The position numbers and the translations under genes are program-made. Shown piece by piece: positions 22,564-29,068 of a DNA stretch of 29,068 nt (positions are counted from its first letter, which is position 1; every line of letters begins with the position of its first letter). The notes beneath the pieces are model-generated. The model had not been told where the DNA came from and did no database searches. It saw only the letters and a program-made list of their open reading frames with translations. This DNA is from Larix sibirica (Eukaryota; Streptophyta; Pinopsida; Pinales; Pinaceae), in contig NWUY0300005799.1 of NCBI GenBank assembly GCA_004151065.3, positions 24,873 through 53,940 on the forward strand. The letters are read 5' to 3'.

Positions 22564-23250
22564 TTAGGGCCCATCCCACTTTCCTTGTGCTATAAATCTC
22601 TTAATGACATCTCTCATCCTTTTGGAGATCTTTTTTTCCTCCCTCTTTTGACTTGAAGCTGAGGATAATAGGGTTTTTTTCTTGGATTCCAGTGTTTCTG
22701 GAGAAGGTTTCTCATTCTGTTTTTCAAAGGGCCCTTCTCTTCTATTGAATACTTGAATATCAGCAAGACTAATCTTCAGGAAGGTTCCCCATGAGGGAGG
22801 GAAATATTCCCTCCCCAAGGTGTCGCAAACTATCAATTTGATAAGCCCATGGTGAGAGAGTGATTCTGGTTTTCCTAGTTGGTACTTAACACTCGTGGAT
22901 GAAAGGATTTTGAACATAAACTAGCGAATGCTAATGTTCTTCCTCGGGTTTTTCCATTGCATATTTATGAGGAGGTTTACAAAATGGAAATTATATGCAT
23001 GCACTAATGCATACCTACCCTCACAGGTAAGGTATCTCATTATGATTAATGCTACTTATCCCCGGGTATATTCAAGGGACTCTCTCTTTACACTACCCTT
23101 GACCTCTTCATATCTCTCTGTAAAATTAAAAAATTGCTTCTTATCCTTCTGGGATAACTCTCAGTTGTCCTTATCCCATCTCATTCTCATTGGAAGGAAT
23201 GCCACCCCGCCAAAGACATCCTCAGTTAAATATAGGGTTACACCCCTTAC
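22564..23250 (-). pseudogene. retrotransposon-associated gag-like / plant transposon protein
   Basis: One minus-strand frame reads continuously for about 225 codons from 23250 down, interrupted only by three in-frame stops and no frameshift. Its open C-terminal part from 22917 has 117 codons. Visible segments are GVTLYLTEDVFGGVAFLPM, RYLTCEGRYALVHAYNFHF, a predicted helical FVNLLINM, LSHHGLIKLIVCDTLG and a Lys/Glu-rich tail (KKKTLLSSASSQKREEKK). The general pattern, with an HHGLI segment followed by a W-x-x-F-L, resembles proteins called putative plant transposon protein, found in plant LTR elements. I recognise the style, not a precise family. It lies downstream of the Ty3/gypsy integrase on the same strand, so it may be a post-pol frame or the gag of a neighbouring element. 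Confidence 0.5.
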
Positions 23251-24040
23251 TGACATCCTACAGGCCCTTCATTATCTATATTCTTCATATTCTTGGAAAA
23301 TGCTTCTGCTATCCCCTCATGAAATCCATCCAATTTCTAGAAATAATTTTCCCACCCATCCCTTTGAAAGTATTCCGTAGTGTTGGGATTATTGAAGAGA
23401 TTTGAGTGATATGTAGGCTATTTTTTCACAAATCCCCCCATCATTTTACAGTCTTTACTACAGTGGATTTCAAAACAATAATTTCTACAACCTACAACCT
23501 TCTAAGGATAAATAGACAGGTTTTAAATGAAAATTCTATAGTCTCAACTAAGAATTAATTGTGCAATCCCGATGCAGTTCACACTTCCAACTATAGACAC
23601 TTCCTTCTTGTTTAGCAATGATGTCGGAATGTTGAGGCTATTGTTTCCTTGCAAGTGAGTCCCAATAATTGAAGGGCTTTGTAATACCCTATCCATTAAT
23701 TTATTTTTGAATTTCTCAATAAGTGTGTCAGTGGCCTCACCCTCCTATCATTGCGGAATGTATTTTCCACCGTCCCTCTATGCATAATGATAATTTTTCC
23801 TTGCATTTCAAGTGGTAATCTTAGTCGGTTTTCAATCTTGTCCCTTCATCTAGTTGATTTGACTGTTGGAATGCATGACAGGTATGCTCGCAATCAGGTA
23901 AGTATGTGGGAGATACATGCTCAAAATTTTCCTTACCTTTCAATGTTTCTTTAATCATTTCTCAATTATCTTCAAAATTATTCAATTATTTCGACTCTCA
24001 AAACCCTTGATTTGATTATTGCAAACTTTGCATTTTACAA
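23251..24040. other. spacer with no recognised gene
   Basis: The minus-strand frame of the gag-like pseudogene may extend a little upstream (to about 23400) in broken frames. Beyond that nothing is recognised. A long terminal repeat could lie between 23400 and 24450, but no paired copy, terminal TG...CA pair or primer-binding site was found. Confidence 0.4.
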
Positions 24041-24111
24041 CCTTGCATTCACTATCTGCTTTGAACCTTTTATTCCCTTGCATTCACCATCTAGTTTGAA
24101 CCTTTTTATTT
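24041..24111 (+). repeat. 35-bp tandem duplication
   Basis: CCTTGCATTCACTATCTGCT and the following bases to 24075 recur from 24076 with a few changes (CACCATCTAG). It is a short slippage-type repeat in non-coding DNA. Confidence 0.85.
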
Positions 24112-24572
24112 CTAATTCATCTCCAACCCCCCCAAACATTAGGTAGCTTAATGTCCTCGTGAATTTGATGATTAAGCATGCATATTAGGTAGAATATATA
24201 TTAGAATTTGCAATTATTTATTTGAATGAGTAGCCTTACTTGATATTAACTTACTTATTTCTTTTGGGATGGTGGTGGCTACTTGTTGTAGAGATTGTCT
24301 GCCGAGTGTAGAAGGTTTACATTTTGTAGTGAGTCTGGAGGATCATTTCATGCTTCTCTTTTTGTAATCATTGGCTCATTTGATGATGTTGGTTGGATGA
24401 TCCTATATTCCAGAATCATTAGTAGAACTAAAAGGAGTATGATTGATTTTTTTCATTTTCTCTTCCCTTTTTTCTATACTTCATATTGAAAATTGCCTAG
24501 TTAAATGTTTTCAACGTTCAATCTATCTCAGAAGCCTCAAAGGAGGTTTTCATCTGAGAATTTTTATTTTTG

Positions 24573-24590
24573 TATTATTATTATTATTAT
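24573..24590 (+). repeat. (ATT)n microsatellite
   Basis: About six ATT units in a row, just 3' (in minus-strand terms) of the Ty3/gypsy integrase tail. Confidence 0.9.
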
Positions 24591-24659
24591 AACTAAGTCA
24601 GGTAAGGGCATCGTTGCATTGATATAAAATGCAATTCTACTACCTTCAACGCTTCTATG

Positions 24660-25870
24660 TCCTAGTGAGAGGTTTCTTGTAGAGCTTCAACCTATGGCCA
24701 TTGACCAACATTGGCACTTGATCTTCCTCTATAGTGGATATCCTAACAGATCCATTTTAAAAAATGATGTCAACTTGGTAGGATGGTGTCACAGTCCCAA
24801 CCACCTGGTTCTTAATTTGCCTGTAAAATCTTTAAACCTTGAATCATAGAGCAGGGCTCAGTCTCGTTCTTTGAAGTCCTTGGTATTTATAAACTTGTCT
24901 TTCCATATTTTTATTTATTGTTGGATTATCTATGTGTGATGTAGGGCCTATTGTCTGATCTCATCCATTTGGTTAAGCTGAAGTAATCTCTCATTCGGTG
25001 TTGTAGATAAATCCATATTAATATCAAATGTTGTCCTTAATGTATTGAGTTTGAATTTAATGAGGAAACATTATTATTTTTCTATAAAAAATATCATAGG
25101 ATGTAATCCCTATGCTGGTTTACGAGGTGGTGTTGTATGCCCATGCTACTTCATGAATTCTATTTTCCCAATATCTCCTATGGTTTGTACTCCTTTTGCC
25201 AAGAACTTTTCTATTTCTCTGTTGGTAAATTCCACTTGGCCATTTTCCCGTGGATGATAAGATTTTTTTATATGTGCTTGACCTTGTTGAGTTTTATAAT
25301 TTCCTCTATCGGATTTGATGTAAACTAGGTTCCTCTATCAGTAACAAGTTCTCTAGGTGCTCCAAATATTGTGAATATTTCCTTAGTTAGGAATTTTTCC
25401 ACTGAGTCTTCATTGGCCAATCTTAATGCTTTCACTTCCACCCATTTTGTAAGATAGTCAGTGCAAACTAGTATATAATGTTTCATGTTCAATGGGGGAT
25501 TAATAGGTCCAATGCATTCCATCCCCCATTTCTCAAAGGATTCTATTGTTACCTAGGGGTGGAGAATCATTTCCTCTCTTTGGGTTGGCTTACCCGTTCT
25601 TTGGAAATCATCACATCTGGAAACATTATTTCATGTGCTATTGTTTAATGGAAATCTAATAGAGCAGAGGTATCTCAAGGATGGTAGACACTATGTTATA
25701 TGTCTAGAAGAATCCTTTCAATCATCCTCACTATATATTTTCTTTGGTTTCTATCCCATCAGCTAGTAGAGATGATAATTCCATTACATAATCAAGACAC
25801 CAAGTTTCACTTGGAATTTGGACTTCTATAGATGATATATCAAAGACTAACATTTCATTTATTCTCTTAA
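24660..25870 (-). pseudogene. Ty3/gypsy pol fragment: integrase with C-terminal tail
   Basis: Integrase inserts LTR-element DNA into the host genome. Reading the minus strand, 25870-25740 has a pre-integrase linker (VQIPSETWCLDYVMELSS). A shortened zinc-finger end with FQRTGKPTQREEM (about 25590) follows, then the core at 25522: MECIGPI (first catalytic Asp replaced by Glu at 25517-25519), YLTKWVEVKAL and LVTDRGT (second Asp at 25337-25339). After a 1-nt frameshift comes HPRENGQVEFTN (Glu at 25230-25232). The Asp-Glu distance is 107 nt, one short of the 108 expected for DD35E, which fits that frameshift. The tail near 24860-24660 has GKLRTRWLG and VRISTIEEDQVPMLVNGHRL. RT and RNase H are not seen. 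It is dead by stops, frameshifts and a missing first Asp. Confidence 0.85.
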
Positions 25871-27439
25871 AAAAACCATGAAATAGTATGAAATGGTATG
25901 GAATAAGAACTTGACCTATTTAACTATGTGTCAGTACCTAGTTTTAACATAGGAGCAATTAAGAACAAGAGCCTTAATATATTCAATTCAAGACTTATTT
26001 TTGGCATCTTCACAAACAATAACATATGCATATTATGTTTCTATCTTGGGTGCTATTGGTCATGAGTGTTTTCATAACTAGAACGGTAACATGGTAACAT
26101 ATTATGATTGGTTTCATTAAGTTTAAACTTGAATGACTTGCAATTTTCAGAGATCAGGAATTCTCATGGGAAGTCATGTTTTTAAGTGAATTACAGATGA
26201 TGTGAATCTACATAATGATCAATTTTCTCAAGGCGTTGGCCCCATGGCCCACCATGTGCATCCACATTTATATTTTAAGATGAACAATTTATATATTGTA
26301 ATGGTGTATGAGAAGAGAACATAAGTTGTTAGGATGTGCAAGACCAAGTTATGGAAATTAGGGTTTTGTAAAGGAATATATCTTTATTTTCAAATACATG
26401 ATGGTAAATAAGTAAGTTCAAGTAACTTGTGAATATTTCTTATTGTTGTGCATGATATCAATAATGGATATATTTCAAATTTCTTGTTATGGTATTCAAA
26501 CATGGGAACCCCTATTCTAAAAATGAAATCGTCCTACAACTATGAAGGAAATACTTATACACTCAGGTTTAGGTAATAAATTCCTTCTATTCTAGGTCAA
26601 CTAGTTGAAGAACCAATTTTTATACATGTGGTTTTTTGTTTGTTGGATTCCAATTGAAAGGACGTTCCTCTTACATTATTCTATAATGGAGAATCAATGC
26701 AGTCCTATAAATAATATGAAGAGATACATTTTCTTGGATTTAAGAGTCTCAACACACTGTTATGGAAAACCAAAGAATTTTTATATTACAAAAAATCCCA
26801 ACACTCAAGTGATTCAAAGCTTATATAAGATAGATGTGAATAAAAGAAAAACAACGCTTCCAACCATGAATCAATCCAATATTCCTTTGAAATCAAATTG
26901 AATATTTCTAAGTCAACATTGAAGTGAAACATAGGGACAAAAGATTCTATAAGTACATTGATATCCAAATATTCAAATGTTTTTCCAAATCAACAAATTG
27001 AACATTAAAATAGTTTGAAAATAATCACATTCCATCAATAAAGGAGAGACCACAATATATTATACAAATACCTAAACAATAAGAAGAAGGTTATTGATGG
27101 CCCATGCATTTGCTTCACAAGTTTTCAACCTTTTAAATCACACATGAAATCAGAAGGGTTAAAAACTTTGAAAATATATCTAAAACAAAACATAATAAGA
27201 ACATAAGAACATAGCACCTCATTGGCACTAATAATTATTCTCATAATTATCAATTCATTCCAATAAATTTAGTGAAAGTTAACACAAGCAAGAAGACAAG
27301 CATGCATAGTGTCTTTGTGGTTTTGATGTAATTCCTAGCCATAAATATACCTTCAATCATTATTGGGACATATGACACTCCAAAAAAAATCCAAATATAT
27401 TTTTGAAACCAACATTATGTGTCAACCACAGGTGCATAA
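25871..27439. other. AT-rich sequence with no recognised gene
   Basis: No protein domain, RNA gene or element end was recognised. A 98-codon plus-strand frame at 26605-26901 has no family resemblance and lies in AT-rich DNA, so it is probably by chance. Confidence 0.5.
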
Positions 27440-28800
27440 CTCCAAATCCAAATCCACGTTCTTCTTTCCCTTCATTGCAAAACCCTCTAGCTGTTTCATG
27501 TAGATTTATTCTTTCATGTATATTTCCTCTTTCATGTAGATTTCCTCTTTCATGTAGATTAATTCTTCCAAATTACCATGTGAAATTGTTCTCTTCACAT
27601 CCATATTCTCTACTTTAAGATAAAAAGCAACAACAATAAACAAAAAAAACTAATAGAATTTAATTTATAAATAAGAGAAAAAATCTCACCAAAATCAATT
27701 CCTTCAACTTGAAAAATATCCCTTAGCTACTAGGTGGGATTTGTACCTCTCCTCCTTACCTTTTGCATTCAACTTCTTTGTAAAAACCCATTTTCTACCA
27801 ATAGGTTTTCCTCCAATTGACAACTCAACTAGATCCCAAGTCTTATTTTTATCCATGGAATCCATTTCTTCAACCCTTGCCTTCTTCCAAATTTGTCTAT
27901 ACTATGAATCCATTGCCTCCCTAACAGATATGGGATTATCATCAATAATAGATAGAGAAAATTTGGATAAGAAATTAGGTGGGATATGCATTTCTAGTTT
28001 CCTTCTTTCACAAACAAATATCCTCAAGGATGGAACTTGAGGTTATTCCTCTTCTGGTTCTCCCTCTTTTGGTTCATCTTCTTTTGTTGATTTAGATTAT
28101 TCACACTCCAACTCAAACTCCATTGTCTTCGGTTTCTTCTCTAAATACAACATCCCAAATACAAATAGTCTTCTTAGTTACTAGGTTCCAAATTGTATAA
28201 CCTTTTGTACCATCTTTATAACCAATAAATATTCATTTTTCTGCTTTATTATCCAACTTACTAATATTTTCCTTTGGAACATGCACATAAGCATCAAAAC
28301 CAAAAACTGTAAGATATTTAAGAGAGGATTTTTTACAAGTCCATGCCTCATGTGGAGTTTTTTCAACCGGTGTTGATGTAGGTAATCTATTTACCAGGTA
28401 ACAAGTAGTATCCATTACCATAGCCCATAATTCCTATGATAACCTTGCACCACTAAGCATATTCCTTACTTCTCCATCAATGTATTATTCATCCTTTCTG
28501 CAAGTCCATTATATTGGTCTATGTAAGGAGTAGTATTTTCCCTTACTATTCCACACTTCTTACAAAATTCTTTAGAAAAATATACACCATTATATGTCCT
28601 AAACACCTTTAATTTCTTCTCTTCCTTGTTTTCTACAAGAGCTTTAAAATCTTTAAATTTATCGAAATCCTCAAATTTATTATGGAGGAAATATAGCACA
28701 TGTTCCTCAAGAAATCATCAATGAATGAAACATAATGCATAGATTTACCTACTGATGAAATAGAAATAGGTTCAATAACTCCAAGATTCATTTTTCTTTT
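27440..28800 (-). pseudogene. Ty1/copia pol fragment: integrase and start of RT
   Basis: Reading the minus strand, integrase starts near 28790 with SSVGKSMHYVSFIDDF, where the usual first catalytic Asp appears as Asn. KFKDFKALVENKEEKKLKVF follows (28699 down). Then comes FRTYNG, where the second catalytic Asp is Tyr, and NGLAERMNNT with Glu kept (about 28490). The post-core part has YLVNRLPTSTPVEKTPHEAW (about 28380) and FGFDAYVHVPKENISKLDN (to about 28240). The copia-type RT (RVT_2) begins near 27900 with EEMDSMDKNKTWDLVEL and IGRKWVFTKKLNAKGK. LVAKGY, a frameshift and IDFGEIFS follow. MDVK (catalytic Asp kept, about 27598) leads into NLEE and IYMK repeats, and similarity stops near 27440. 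Protease, gag, the YVDD box, RNase H and LTRs are not seen. Confidence 0.88.
27494..27565 (-). repeat. 18-bp in-frame tandem repeat inside copia RT
   Basis: TTTCATGTA recurs at 27494, 27512, 27530 and 27548, an exact 18-bp period with four units. On the coding (minus) strand each unit is six codons reading IYMKEE or a near variant. In related elements this place has the motif once (LEE-x-IYMKQPEGF), so about three extra units are present. One unit contains a stop. Confidence 0.95.
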
Positions 28801-29068
28801 GTAGCACCTGTTGTTAGGGAAAATAACTTATAGCAGGGGATAGATGCTACCAATGAACATGGGGTTGACAGATAGATACATAAGGCTTCACATTCATTAC
28901 TGTAAATAAATGATATTAGGGTTTAGGAAAGAGTACCTTATTTATGGCAGCTGGACCTAGCTTTTCTCCCAATCTCCACATCAATATACCTGCAAAACAC
29001 ACAGACCTTCCTCAAAACGATTTGACTATAAACATATAATGATATTGACAGAACAATATAACATTAAT
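28801..29068. other. end of window, no recognised gene
   Basis: Upstream (in copia terms) of the integrase fragment. A TGTTAGGGAAAATAACTTAT segment at about 28813-28832 begins with TGTTA, as some copia LTRs do, but no partner repeat or CA end is in the window, so no LTR is called. Confidence 0.4.

Noticed and set aside
22928-23380. 150-codon plus-strand open frame
   Set aside because: It lies opposite the gag-like minus-strand frame, which shows the better protein-like pattern, and it has no recognisable domain.
24440-24480. Minus-strand purine-rich tract that could be a gypsy polypurine tract
   Set aside because: No LTR start (TG) follows it and no LTR pair or primer-binding site is in the window; pyrimidine-rich runs are common here.
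27494-27565. Regularly spaced short repeats resembling a CRISPR array
   Set aside because: The 18-bp units are directly contiguous with no unique spacers and lie in frame within a copia reverse transcriptase in plant DNA.

Overview
The window looks like repeat-rich, non-coding nuclear DNA of a vascular plant. The signs are low GC, a tRNA-Tyr gene with the short intron found in plant nuclear tRNA-Tyr genes, and broken plant LINE, Ty3/gypsy and Ty1/copia elements. The amount of decayed retrotransposon would fit a large genome such as a gymnosperm, but the species cannot be read from the sequence. I see no intact host protein-coding gene, and no bacterial operon, CRISPR array or prokaryotic feature.

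Layout. 1-1000: a slightly damaged, intron-containing tRNA-Tyr(GTA), whose 3' half and downstream flank are tandemly duplicated, followed by a possible tRNA-derived SINE. 1000-6800: AT-rich sequence with small repeats and one decayed minus-strand coding-like stretch (3458-4250). 7070-8607: the C-terminal part of a LINE ORF2 on the minus strand (zf-RVT and RNase H-like), carrying an internal 254-bp tandem duplication. 8609-22530: two head-to-tail copies, 7095 bp apart, of a plus-strand LINE with a long leader, ORF1 (DUF4283 plus zinc knuckle) and ORF2 (endonuclease plus reverse transcriptase). The first ~6.26 kb of the copies is nearly identical; from 14868/21963 onward they suddenly differ by roughly 7%. 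22564-25870: minus-strand Ty3/gypsy-type material (integrase with C-terminal tail, then a separate gag-like or plant-transposon-like reading frame). 27440-28800: a minus-strand Ty1/copia fragment (integrase, then RT start) with an 18-bp in-frame repeat expansion inside the RT.

How the parts relate. No element appears able to move: all have stops, frameshifts, missing ends or altered catalytic residues. The most interesting structure is 7.0-22.5 kb. A minus-strand LINE 3' part abuts a plus-strand LINE 5' part, the arrangement produced by twin-priming inversion. That plus-strand part is then duplicated, with an abrupt identity switch and an ambiguous base (N) on the duplication seam. It is either a recent duplication or gene conversion, or an assembly error. 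I found no convincing previously undescribed biological system; the findings are structural and evolutionary.
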